From contig JAPDOI010000170.1 in NCBI GenBank assembly GCA_029168955.1, positions 1,260,001 through 1,324,000 on the forward strand: DNA of 64,000 nt, read 5' to 3'. The stretch comes from Aplectana chamaeleonis. Lineage: Eukaryota; Nematoda; Chromadorea; Rhabditida; Cosmocercidae. Under the pieces are notes generated by a model. It worked only from the letters and a program-made list of their open reading frames with translations, made no database searches and was not told the DNA's origin. This document shows, piece by piece, positions 25,201 to 35,340 of the stretch. The translations under genes were made by a program, and so were the position numbers. Each line of letters begins with the position of its first letter. Position 1 is the stretch's first letter.

Positions 25201-25547
25201 TAGTGTCGTACTGATGTGCCGGTTTGAACAGGGCCTGGACCATCTCCAGAAAATAGCCCCCAGTTTCCTCTTCGAGATCATCGACCAGCTTCTGAAAAAG
25301 AACAGTGACTTTTCCACTTGTCTTGACTTCTCAGTGCTGATCTGTGAGGAAACGAAACAGGCTAATCTGAGTAATTTAGAAGCTTTAACACATTTATTTG
25401 ACTTACTCGTCCATACATATCCTCGTAAGCGCCTAAAATTTTTTGACGTTGAAAGTTGTTGTGATACAGGAGGGTGTTGACGATAATCTGGTCCTTCGTG
25501 TCTGCAATATCATTTCTGACACGATGTGTTGCGAGGCAATATGCAGG
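22275..25547 (-). CDS. Annexin-family protein (exons found so far)
   Basis: Exons in transcript order: about 25547-25407, 25291-25178, 25118-25062, 23766-23701, 23638-23525, 23463-23371, 22549-22453, 22387-22275. All junctions are GT-AG in consistent phase, giving 265 codons. Annexins bind acidic membranes through four repeats of about 70 residues. Repeat 1: QRQKILGAYEDMYGR, DDLEEETGGYF. Repeat 2: DRSVAIEIACTRTS, LRVIRDTYLADYKK, RMLTLLLCKSRPEDNRKVDD. Repeat 3: FEQIFVGTSWKHLAAVF, LYFAEQLRAAM. Repeat 4 begins TIIRITVTRSE. The usual G-x-G-T calcium loops are missing or altered in all four. The 5' end (start codon and N-terminal tail) and the 3' end are unresolved, and the start of the first exon is set by an upstream stop. 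The 1.3 kb and 0.8 kb introns hold MITEs. No frame damage is seen, so the gene looks functional. Confidence 0.9.
22645..23137. repeat. TTAA-type MITE, subfamily D
   Basis: It opens TTAAAGGCACAGGACACCCA and ends 'gtactgtgcctttaa'. It lies in the annexin intron between the exons at 23371 and 22549. Its interior matches 34409-34897 ('agagtcacacgctgatcac/g' and 'gatgagttgtctcagatctg'). Confidence 0.88.
23177..23326. repeat. Foldback element in annexin intron
   Basis: 'cagtccgcatttgcggac' then 'ggctgttgcaatggtaac' on the left are answered by 'ggttaccgtcgtgcc' and 'gcaacagccgtagtccgc' on the right. A small nested inverted pair, 'gtcccggcacgat'/'ctcccggcatggt', forms the loop. No coding content. 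Confidence 0.8.
23898..24138. repeat. Foldback element in annexin intron
   Basis: 'tgttgatcaccgggttgtgg' and 'tctccatgcacaaaaat' on the left are matched by the inverse 'atttttgtgcattgagac' and 'acaacccttgatcaccgat' on the right, in arms of about 70 bp. The rest of this 1.3 kb intron (to 25061) holds an open frame at 24527-24910 on the - strand with no recognisable domain. Confidence 0.8.
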
Positions 25548-27106
25548 CTACTCCTTATATTCCTTATAGCCTTGCACAATTTTCCTTGAAATGGTTTCTA
25601 GATCATAGGATAACCACTATTTTGTGCATAATTGCAAAAAAACTGCAAAAAAAGACGGACCTAGTTTCCCGATGTGGACGTTGAAGGGGCTAATCACTTA
25701 GAAACCACAAGTTCTTGTTTGAAGAGGAACTTCTGCTATCGTCGGGCTCAAATGTTTTTCACGAAAAATGACGGAAAACCTCAAACAAATCGAGAAAGAA
25801 AAATGTGAACTACTGTTTGCGAGTTTAGAGCCTAATCACTAGGGTCTGGACTCGTTCATTGGGCTTGTTTACCGGATACACAGAAAGGGAGGCGTCTAGG
25901 AGCAATTATTTGCAAGTCGGTTTCTTCTGACACAAATGAGATATAGTGTGCCAAACTAATGAAAAAGAGAAGATTAACTTTTTTTTGTCAGACTCATGAC
26001 CGCAATTCCTTCAAACTGATAAGGTATAAACTCCTCTGAAGATCCAAGAAAATTTATGTTAAAATCTATGGCGGGTAATACCCAATCACCACATGAATGT
26101 GCTGAGCGATTCTGTAGTCACTATGTGATTCTGAGTTACCTAATAACGCTGAAGTTTAAAATAAACACTTTCGTAACTCAACCATTACCGCTAATGCGCC
26201 CACCAACGCATCAGTTTCCCGACAGATTAACAGCAACATTAGCGAGTATAGCAATTAGGAAATGAAATGGGTCTGACGACTGGAAAAACGGTTCCAGCTG
26301 ACATAATTACATATTCAGTCTTTTGGTGTTCTTACATGGAGAACAAAAAAAAATTGCTGGAATGATTCCAAGGCAGTATTCAAATTCCGAGAAAATTTGA
26401 AATATTTGCGGTAAAAATTCTTTTATGTCGCCTGATTACGTTGATATGTACCATTGTAATAGATTGCCTGCTTATTTAGGGCGCACCCCGCACCCCCTAC
26501 TAGCAGTGAGAGGTGCAGGATGCTTCCTAAATAAGGTGACAATGTCTCCAGCTCTTCCTCGCCATTAAATGAGCGCGCGGTAAGAAGAAAACTGAGTAGT
26601 CCCCAGTTTTGAAGATAGAACTCGCATGGTTGGCTTTTGAAACCGTATCTTCTTACAGCATATGAACGTACGGATTTGCTCCAATAGGCTTATTTTGAAG
26701 CAGAGGTCTGCTTAGAGCATATGTATATATGAGCGTTCAAGATCTTGAACCCTACAAAACTATTAAAGGAGCACAAGTTCTCATTTCGGTGACCGGATTC
26801 CAGCCCAGGTCAATTGAAAAACAGGGTTCGCTATAAAATCGGTTGTTGTGCTATCCTAATGAGGAGGTAGATCTGGCCATCACAAAGGGAAAAGTTGGAG
26901 AAAAAACGCTCAAGAATAAGTTCTTCCTAAGTGTCCGCGCGCCCCTAATTATCGATATTTCTATATATGCCTGTTTTGCCATCTCTTATTTTGCTTCTTA
27001 AATAATTTCTGAGCACTTCAAGAGACTACTGACTACCTCAAGAGCAAAATAAAAGGCGAATGAACAAGCATCCAGGAAAATCTCGTTAATTGGGGGGCGT
27101 GCGGAC
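25548..27106. other. Upstream side of the annexin gene
   Basis: The missing first exon and promoter of the annexin gene should lie here, but I cannot identify them. A small hairpin around 26470-26545 ('cttatttagggcgcacc' against 'cctaaataag') is the only structure noted. Confidence 0.4.
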
Positions 27107-27410
27107 CAGGCATGTGCCAAAAACTTTGAAACCGAAAAAACCGAGAACCGAAAAATTTTTGGTCTTGAATTCGAAAAATTCCGAAAAAAAAACCGAAAAA
27201 TTTTTTTTCTTTCAAAACGTCTTTTTTCGTAATTACACAATTTTGACTGAATAATAGGCAACGTAATCGAAGTGCTTAAAATGAGGACAGATTATGTTCT
27301 TTAGTGAAACAAAACGCATTAATATGAGGGATTTTACCCTTGTTGCAGTGACGAATCCTGACAAAATTGTAAAGCCGAACACCTTCTGAAATACTTAATG
27401 GAACTTTTTA

Positions 27411-27627
27411 CTGATATGCCAAACGAGGTTAGCAGGTGGAGCTTTATTTACGGCCTGACGCTTCGACTTTACGTTTTCTTCAGAAGCCTAAAAGTGGATC
27501 GAGATGTATTTATTCGTAAATCTGTCCTACCAAGCGCCTCCTCCTCTGAGGCCTCTGAAGAAGACGTAAAGTCGAAACGTTAGGCCGTAAATAAAGCTCC
27601 ACCTACTAACCTCGTTTGGCATATCAG
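27411..27627. mobile_element. Palindromic Penelope-like terminal fragment
   Basis: Two 77 bp arms in inverted orientation (27411-27488 and 27551-27627). The right arm reads 'ctgaagaagacgtaaagtc' then 'gaaacgttag', the same layout as the 3' end of the Penelope-like element at 36254 (ctgatgaa, a short stem, gaaacgttag). It interrupts hAT-like copy 1 at a point where copy 2 is continuous. It holds no coding sequence. Confidence 0.6.
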
Positions 27628-28221
27628 TGAAAAGTCTATTATACGATGCCGAGGTTCGAAGAACAGAGAACATGGAGTTTCCTTATTGGAACTTTTGTTC
27701 AAAACTGCGGTAGTTCTTCTAACATTCATGTCCCGTTTTTTCGCGTTTTTGATCAGAACTTTGGGCTCGGAGGTGGTCCCTCACTTTATGAAAAAAAACC
27801 GAATTCGTAGAGTTTGGAAATCGTGAGCAAGAGTTACATCTAAACGGAACAAAGGTTGTACTGAGACGATATCAACAGTTCCTGATGCATATCATACTCT
27901 TGCGTGAATTTCTTGCGCTGTCGTGTTGAATTTTAGTGTGAGCGGTCGCGTCGTGGTCAGCACTGCTCGGTCTCTCGGCGCTATTGGACGGTAATGGCCG
28001 CGACGCAACCACACGCATTGAATCGTGGTGTCTACACAGAGGTTCAGTTTCCACTTCTGCAGGATGGAAATACACATGATACTGTTCGCCCAAGAAGGGT
28101 TTCATTCGCAGCTTTTTCGTTATGGATCGATAGAGGGTGCAAAATATTTAGGTTGCTCCCAGAATTTTCGGAAAAGCTTCCGTTTGAGAATTATGAGCAT
28201 CCAAAGAGCAATTCCCAACGC

Positions 28222-29076
28222 CTTCCCCATCTTCTTCTTCTTGTCAGCCATGAACAGAGCACCGCATCAGAGGCGTAGGAAGCTAGCCACCTCACACGGC
28301 TTGCACCATAGATCTCGAGCAGACAAGGTTGTAGGTCTGGCCGGACATGAAAGTAGATGCAATGAATCATGTCGAGCACATTCACAATCGGAGCATTTAT
28401 CAGGGACTGACTGGTCAATCCGATAAGCGTAGGCCTTGAGATATGTGGAGTGACAGCATCGCAGGCCAGCGAGGATTGTTCGAGTGCGTCTCGGTAGATG
28501 AGCTTCGCTGTCGTCGACGCCTGGGGGCACGCCGCCATAAATTAAGTTGGGCTGAGCATCAGACAGGTACTCTGCCACAAACCGCGTATACTCAGCCATC
28601 TGGAGACTTTTGCGGGAGAGCTCGGATGTAGCCCAGCGTTGTTGATCGACAGCAGACAGGGAAGCATTGAGCGTCGTGCGTATGGTTCTTGGGTGGGGGC
28701 CGGACGACAGAAGATGGTAGTTTGGATGGGTCGGGCTCTTGACACTACTTATGAGAAACTGCTGAGACTGGCGTAAGCAGTGCTGTTTCACGGAGAGTAG
28801 GTAGGTTGGCTTCCTGATGAAGATGCGGAATATGTAGGCGTCGACTTGTGACATCCAGTAATAAGCCTCAGGGCAGTATTCTGTGTTCTCTGCAACGTGT
28901 ACCAAGAGGATTCAGAGAGATGTATAGTCCAAATAGGGACGCCATATTCCAAGAGCGGCTGCACCATGGCCCTATGTGTCATACGTAGCACTTCCTTCGT
29001 GCTGCCCCAGGTAGTTCCAACCAGAATGTTGTTGCGCGAGTTGGCTGAGGCAGCATGTAACATCGGCATAGATCCT
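28222..29076 (-). pseudogene. Non-LTR retrotransposon 3' fragment (post-RT region)
   Basis: On the - strand, a first piece reads LRMTHRAMVQPLLEYGVPIW and LQRTQNTALRLITGCHKSTP (about 29000-28850), the typical thumb region just after a non-LTR reverse transcriptase. A frameshift near 28870 leads to a second piece of about 200 residues ending in RTRTILAGLRCCHSTYLKAY and a C-x2-C-x7-H-x4-C knuckle (CSDCECARHDSLHLLSC). The catalytic RT core and the endonuclease are absent, as expected for a 5'-truncated copy. It interrupts hAT-like copy 1. Confidence 0.88.
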
Positions 29077-29354
29077 GGGGCAGAATTCATCAACGCGGCA
29101 GTGCCGGTAGCCCTACCCAGTGGTAGCTCTACCCACGGTAGATTGCTACCCTAGCCATCACATTGTGATTCACGAGCTCAATGCTACCGCGGGTAGCCCT
29201 ACCAAGCAGTTACGCCTGAAAGCGTTATGTGTGTGGTGACGCCGCCGTGTTTTACAACCGACGGCTACTGCACATCGCTCGTAATCGCTTTCCAAAAACA
29301 AACTTTTGGGAACTCACAAAACCTACGCACTGCCGCGTTGATGATTCCGGCCCC
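29077..29354. repeat. Inverted-end element filled with GCTACC words
   Basis: The ends 'catcaacgcggcagtg' (29088) and 'cactgccgcgttgatg' (29327) are inverted copies inside 'ggggc...ggcccc' rims. The left half consists largely of gctaccc, ggtagc and related words. It abuts the truncated 5' side of the non-LTR fragment inside hAT-like copy 1. Confidence 0.75.
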
Positions 29355-29454
29355 AGGAAATTTCCCAATAGTCGAGGATGCTTACACAATGGCAGCTCGT
29401 GACCATCCCACGTCTTCCCATGAACATCTTAAACGAAAATGAATTTTCCTGACT

Positions 29455-29923
29455 TTAAAGGCAGTGTTCACGATGGATTTTGTTTGATATCTCCATATTT
29501 CCCGTTTACGACAGGTCTGGTGCCCTATACAGCAAGGCCTGCTTGGAGAAATCGCGAAAACAGTGTTTTTGTGCCAAAAGAAGGCCACCTTTGCTTACGT
29601 TGACTTTTGAGCGTGGAGGAATTGACCGCGATGACGGATGATACCTATCAATGCAGTGAAGCGGTTTAGCTCGCTTATCAGTACATCATTGACTTGAGTA
29701 TTTCATGTTATCACAACCTCGAGTGTTCATTTCTTCACATCGAAGGGGTGGAAAGGGGCTAGAGGCATCTCGGTGACCTCGGAACGCCTGTTTGCATCCG
29801 TTATTCTGCCATTCCTAATTTTTTTCGAACCGCTTTTTCGACACTGTGAGCATGGAATTCTTCTCGCTTATTATTTTACTGTGAGAAATCACCGAGAATT
29901 ATCATTGTGAGCGCTGCCTTTGA
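29455..29923. repeat. TTAA-type MITE, subfamily A3
   Basis: It opens TTAAAGGCAGTGTTCACGAT and ends 'cattgtgagcgctgcctttga'. Its interior matches 37867-38709 and 54282-54738 ('ggtctggtgccctata', 'gagcgtggaggaattgacc'). Both hAT-like copies carry an A3 at the same place, so this insertion predates their divergence. Confidence 0.88.
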
Positions 29924-30388
29924 AGGCAGTGCTCACGATAAGTCGTTTTTCTTTTTTTCCGCTCATCTTGAAAACGGTCCCATGCTGATTTCAATGATGT
30001 CCCTTGAATCATACAAGACCCCCTGGAAACGGAGTTATGGCCCCTCAAAATTCAGCTAGGGAAGCATTGTGCACAAGTTGTCCGAGGCTTGTAACTCCCG
30101 TTTTTCGCAGCCGATGTGGGCGAGCTGACCTGAGTAAAAAGAGACGTTGAGAATGAAGGGAAGAACAGGGCTTTTGATCGGAAACCATCGCTCATTTAAA
30201 CACGAGTTCAAGGGAACTGTTATAGGACGTGGGCGGAGTGGCCCAATGGGTTGGCTGGCCCACGAGATTTTCACCCACTTACCGGCCGTGTTTCGTCGCA
30301 CTTCCGTTCCTAATCTTCTTAGAGGGACCCTAAGCTTACGTTTTAGCCAAAAAACATGCAACTTTTTCTTCGTGAACACTGCCTTCAA
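29920..30388. repeat. TTAA-type MITE, subfamily A1
   Basis: Inserted exactly at the terminal TTGA (decayed TTAA) of the preceding A3 element. Its interior shows the A1 hallmark in inverse. hAT-like copy 2 lacks it at the matching position (38709), so it arrived after the two copies separated. Confidence 0.88.
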
Positions 30389-30943
30389 AGTGCCGATGAA
30401 GGTTACCAGCTATGCGGAATCGATTGAATCTTCCTGAAAATTTAGACAATGCTCAAAAGATGCGTCGAAGTCGTTTCAGTCTGAATGAAACCAGGAAATC
30501 CAATAAATTTTGACCCAATCAGTCTAATTTTTTATCGAAAGTGATGTAGTAGAAGGAGCCATTGTGCAAGGGGCAGATCATACAAATGTTTTTGTGCGAA
30601 ATGATTCTGAAATCAAATGTAAAACGAGTGCAAACTTGCTGCAGACGTCTGTACGCAGCGAAGAATCGACTGCGAGTCGCATCAGAACCGCAAATTTTAG
30701 ACAAAAAAACCGAAAAAAATTTAAACTTTTTCGTTTTTTTCGATATTGATTTTTTTCGAGAAAAAGGGCGAAAAACGAAAAAACCAAAAAATCGAAGAAC
30801 GAAAAGCGCACAACCCTGGTGCGGACACCTGTAGCATTTTCTTCTTTCTGTTATTTTTTCATCCACCAAGCTCAAAGAAATGTACACAAATTCGCAAGAG
30901 AATTAGTTTAGAAGATCAGCATAGAGCATGAAAGATGTAGGAC

Positions 30944-32861
30944 CAGGGATGTGCGGCAAAAGATTTCGAGATTTCGGCAACCGGCGAAAAAGTCCTAAAA
31001 ACGGCCGGCAAACGGCAATCGGTAAACGGCAAAAAAACCTTATCCCACAGATTGACCCAAAAGTTATTCACTTGTGCCGTTCTACTTTTTTTTCCTTTTT
31101 TTACTTACTCATGTCAACATTCTAATAATTTAAACTCAAGGGCATAGTTCCAATTCAAGGCATCAGATGAACAAAAACAAGACATGTTTTGTCAACAGCC
31201 CATGAAAATCAATAAAACCGCCGCTGCGGCTTCGCGAGGAAGCCGTTTCGGCTCCTACAGGCACCGAGGCGGCAGCGAAGCGGCACTATCGCGGAGTCGC
31301 AGCGACAATGTTGTGGCGGTCCCGCAAAAATGCCGCTGCAGCTCCGCGGTAGTGCCGCTGCGGCTCCGCGATCGGTGGTCGCATTTTAGCAAAATAGGAC
31401 CGACTGCGAGTAACCTATATGAAATGAGTCTTAAAGGCATTGTTCACGATAAGAATCGTTTTTCTGCTTTACCGCCTATATTGAAGACGGTCCCATGCTG
31501 ATTCCAATGATGTTTTTGGAATCGTACAGCACCTTCTGGGAACGGAGTTATGGTCCCTCAAAAATTGAGCTAAGAAAACATGGTGGACGAGTTGTCCGAG
31601 GCTTGTAACTTCCGTCTTTTGCAGCCGATGTATGCGAGCTGACCGGAGTAAAGAGAGAAGTTGAGAATGAAGGGAAGAACGGGGCTATTAATCGGAAACC
31701 ATCGCTCATCTCACAATCTCGAGCATTCATTTGTTCACGTCGGTGGGCGTGGAAAGTGCATCTGGGTGTGACGAGCTGACGGGTGTCCAACTTTAGGGCC
31801 GTAGGGAACCGTTCCAAGCTCAATTTTCTTTGTTTTTTCAACGTCCGCTAGGCCCGGCAGCTGCCGATCTCCACAAAAAAAAACAGACATGGTTTTCATC
31901 GTGGACACTGCCTTTAATACAACTGGGTGGGCCTACGAACAAAAATACACATTTGAGGTGCCTACGACCTCTGTCTAATTGGTACAGAGGTCAGCCCCAC
32001 TACAGCGACCTAGGTGATTCGGGATGTAGCTCAAAATTAGGCCAGATGCATCCACTTGGAACCCGTGCAGTTCTAACACGGAACTACTACGGTACTCTCG
32101 CGGCGTTGTCGACCCTCAAGGCACTGCAACAGAATCGCCACAGCACAATAATCATCACGGAGCCGCTGCGGTACTACCGTGGAAATATCGCGGCACAGTC
32201 GAAGGTCGCGGCACTTTCCTCGCACTGCCGCGGCAAACTTTCTCAGAGTCCCTGCCCACGTGTCGCTTGAATACTTCCTGCTTCTTTTAGCTAACCAGAA
32301 TCTCTCAGAACTCTGGAACAGAAAATAAAACATCACTTCGGAGTTGAACTATCTACAGGTTGCACTACATCCGACAAAGTAAATGCTTTCAGTATGATCA
32401 TCCATCAGTTTTTGAGTCCTAGCAGGCCAAATGATGGCAGCTCACTGCGTCATTGAATAGAGGGTGGGGGGGACTAGAACCCGTGAAGTCTATACTCACG
32501 ACCATGAAGGCGCGGTAGACCCAGATAATGAAACACAGCTTTTCCTTCTATAGCATACCATGAACGCTTGCTTATCAGAATGCATATACATAGTGAGATT
32601 GTGAACAGATTTTTATCCCTCATCTTGCTCAGAAATGGCAAGGTGGCGAAGTAGAAAGCAGATGAGTCAAAGCCCTCGGATAACGGTTAGCGAACAACGG
32701 GTAATCGGCTCACCCCTCGTGCCTACATGGCCGTGAGCATAGCTGGCATTTTCCTTCAATGTTTTGCCGGAAAAACAACAACAATTTCGGCAAACGACGA
32801 ACGCCAAAAGAGTCCCAAAAATGGCCGGCAAACAAGAAACGGCAAGTGCCGCACATCTCCG
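30944..32861. mobile_element. hAT-like element with CGGCAA word ends
   Basis: It starts CAGGGATGTGCGGCAAAAG. It ends in the decayed inverse 'gtgccgcacatctccg'. The flanks are tgtaggac (30936) and tgtgggac (32862), an 8 bp duplication with one change. About 90 bp inside each end consists of cggcaa/ccggc words ('gccggcaaacggcaatcgg'; 'ggccggcaaacaag'). It contains two GCCGCTGCGG-type word tracts (31215-31385, 32085-32255) and an A1 MITE. No transposase is seen. Confidence 0.75.
31431..31917. repeat. TTAA-type MITE, subfamily A1
   Basis: It opens 'ttaaaggcattgttcacgat' and closes 'catcgtggacactgcctttaa'; the interior is the inverse of the 677-1163 copy. It lies inside the CGGCAA hAT-like element. 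Confidence 0.9.
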
Positions 32862-33565
32862 TGTGGGACTCAGACAGTCGCGGCTGAATACGCGTGATAT
32901 TGCCAGCCCCTCTCTCCTAGTGTCTTCTGACACTCTCGAATGAACATTGCAGCATCCTCTTATACGACGGCGGCGGTCCGAGGAGGGGACCTTGTGTCAC
33001 TTTTCGGACGTGAATTTTGAATGCTGAGGGGATCATCCCCATGGCCCATCGCGAGGGACGCCTCCTCGTTGTGGACCGTGGCGAAAATGATGTCCTTGTT
33101 GCGGACCGCGGGCAAGTTAGCCTCCTTTCTGCTGGCCGTGACAAGGATCATACCCAACATCGGTAAATAGGGTGGGAGTCCAAATTCTTTCATCGTTTGC
33201 GGAAGAGGTCGTCAATAATGAGCGTTAGAACGCCAGCATACGTTAGTAGGACATGCTGCCGTTGCCAGCAGGTTTGCCCTGGCGTACTAATGCTATTGTG
33301 CCGACGTACTAAGCCCCGACTGTTTGAGGAGTCATTCAAAAATCTCACTCCAGTCAGATATATCAGAGTCCACTGGCGTCTCCACTATCCCATGATGATC
33401 TACTTGCGACGGTGCTGCGGCTGTTCATCCGAAAGAGGGAGGAACAATGGACCAGTGACATGAATTCTGTTGCTAATTTAATGCGAGACATGGGAATTCG
33501 AATTATAGATTAGCAAGTATCCATGTTCAACTGTCTTCAAACCAGGACGTTTTGTTCAACTTGAT
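32862..33565. other. Repeat-derived region with unrecognised coding remnant
   Basis: On the - strand at 32960-33193 a frame contains MLGMILVTASRKEANLPAV and RNKDIIFATVHNEEASLA. A related but broken sequence lies on the - strand near 51880-52080 (RNAILVMARSKDDNLAKARN). Two diverged copies suggest a transposon-encoded protein or a duplicated host exon. I do not recognise the family. Confidence 0.4.
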
Positions 33566-33762
33566 TTCAATTCTTCTGCCGTACAGGTTCTTAGGGTGGG
33601 AAACTTAAGCTCCCACAAAATCGTTGTTATCAAAGCTGGAAAAATTACCTTATTCGATGCTAACTGGACAACAGAGCCGTTGTGTAAGATTAGGCACTGA
33701 TAAAGACAATTTTGTCGAAACAGAAATCTTCCACCCTAACAACCTGTACGGCAGAAGAGATA
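33566..33762. repeat. Small inverted-end element
   Basis: 'ttcttctgccgtacaggttc' at 33567 is matched by the inverse 'cctgtacggcagaaga' ending near 33761. 197 bp in all, no coding sequence. Confidence 0.85.
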
Positions 33763-33906
33763 AACGAGATTGGGAAGTCTCTATCGATATCAAAATAAGA
33801 TCTCACAATAACATATATAGAGTAGAATTCTGAATGACTTTGCCCAATAAAAGGTCCCGCAATAACTGTGCTATATCAGAAAATTCTAAGAAAAAAGAAG
33901 GCTTAC

Positions 33907-34149
33907 CCATTCCGCTGAGTGCTTTGCGTAACGTTTCGCTGGCCTGAGCTGGATGGAAATCCGGACTGTCTGGGCCATAGATAGTTCCACGAAGATCATC
34001 ATACTGGAACACGTAGTGGTCTATCTGCATATTGTCGACCAAACTTAAAGAATATTTACCTGACTTTCGTACATTTGATACATCATGGGCATATTTAGCC
34101 TCCGTATATGGCTTGCATCCGAATCGATTGATGAGCCAGTGCTTAGGTT
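33907..34149 (-). CDS. Candidate two-exon gene fragment, unrecognised
   Basis: - strand exons 34149-34060 (acceptor attttccag, donor gtaaat) and 34003-33907 (acceptor gtgttccag, donor gtaagc) flank a 56 bp intron and join in phase 0. The translation includes GSSIDSDASHIRRLN, then YDDLRGTIYGPDSPDFHPAQ and ASETLRKALSGM. The clean splice signals and protein-like composition suggest real exons of a host gene whose other parts I cannot find. Reading the first exon in another frame gives KHWLINRFGCKPYTEAKY, which is also open, so the frame choice rests on splice phase alone. Confidence 0.4.
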
Positions 34150-34408
34150 CTGGAAAATAATATTTCATAGAAATAGTAACAGGGAAAACGGTTAACGATG
34201 GAACTCTCGAAAAAAGGATGGTCTCAAAGGTGTGTTAATTTGGGCTTATAGCGTGTTCTAATATTAGGGTTGCGGACGGGATCGCGTGTGTATGGGCGGT
34301 ATCTCATGGATCGCCGAGAGCGAGAAACAAGTGGTCGTTTTCAAATGACTCATGAGAATGCTTCCGCTACTTTGCCAAAATTTGATCTGCCCGAGGTGGC
34401 AGCCGCAT

Positions 34409-34897
34409 TTAAAGGCACAGAACATCCAGAAATTGTTTTTCTGTTTCCCTGCTGATCTTGGAGAGAATCACACGCTGATCGCGGCGGTATCTCTGAAATC
34501 GTCCAACACCCCATATGAAAAAGTTATGGTTCCTGAAAGATACCTGAATTTTGAAGGTGAAAAAATGGTGGACGAGTTGTCTCAGACCTGTATTTCTCTC
34601 GAATCGCGATCGTTGAGCGAGAGCGAGCCAGGATAAAGAGACAGTCCTGCACTGGGTTGAAGAACGACTACCTGTTGAGAATTCTCCCATCCATCTAGCC
34701 GCTATCGTGATCGGAAATCTGCTAGGGGGTGTAGCCCGTGGTGGTGAGCCAAGGGGTCGGGCCTGTGCTGGCGCCTATATCTCGCTTATTTGGAGGAATT
34801 GTGATCTCACACTTGGCATGTGTTATAAAGGAGGGGTCTACTTTCTAATCAAATAAAAATCACAAAGTTCGTGTCTGAGGGTGGACTGTGCCTTTAA
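34409..34897. repeat. TTAA-type MITE, subfamily D
   Basis: It opens TTAAAGGCACAGAACATCCA and ends 'gactgtgcctttaa'. It is collinear with 22645-23137. Confidence 0.9.
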
Positions 34898-35340
34898 TTA
34901 CGGTGATTGCAGGTGGCAGGATAACCGTGTGCAACCGTCTCAACCTGTTGAAGGAATAGTGAATCACAGCGTGGCCATACTGTCACTGATTTGCTCTAGG
35001 AGCATAGAGCCGATCTTGGGAGGATAGTATTTTGCATATGTATTGTCAACGCGGAATGGTTCGTCGGGTCGATGTTGTCTGCGTCTCTGTGTGTCTATGT
35101 ATGCCGCTCACAGACTCTGTGTCTTCGGCAGAAAACACCAATGCGACAAACAGCTCCGCGTCAATTATTTGTTTGAATGCTCGTTGTTCAGAGCAATAAA
35201 CAAAATCAAATAAATTAGGTTTGATCTTTAGAAGAAACAGAAAGGAAAGAGTAGTGTCCATGATCGACTTTCCATGAATCTTGGCAGAGCGATGTAGTAA
35301 TTAGTACTACATCGCTACGGAACAGCTAATAGGGTTTCTT
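34898..35340. other. Intergenic, short palindrome
   Basis: No gene recognised. A palindrome 'agcgatgtagta' / 'tactacatcgct' lies at 35288-35317. Confidence 0.4.

Larger units (their letters stand above)
27107..30818. mobile_element. hAT-like element, copy 1, with five nested insertions
   Basis: It begins CAGGCATGTGCC and ends GCGCACAACCCTG, and is flanked by a perfect 8 bp duplication GTGCGGAC at 27099-27106 and 30819-30826. CAGGG-type ends with an 8 bp duplication are hallmarks of hAT transposons. Next to both ends lie arrays of the word cgaaaaaccg. Non-inserted parts match copy 2 at 36993-39191 (for example 'attttacccttgttgcag' and 'ctctcggcgctattggacgg'). No hAT transposase is present. 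Insertions in order: a Penelope-like palindrome, a non-LTR fragment, a GCTACC element, an A3 MITE (probably ancestral to both copies) and an A1 MITE. Confidence 0.9.

Noticed and set aside
28267..28905. Reading the 212-codon - strand frame as a host gene
   Set aside because: The CX2CX7HX4C knuckle and the post-RT sequence just upstream show it is a non-LTR retrotransposon tail.
31830..32270. A 146-codon open frame
   Set aside because: It crosses the right end of an A1 MITE and a word tract. No domain.
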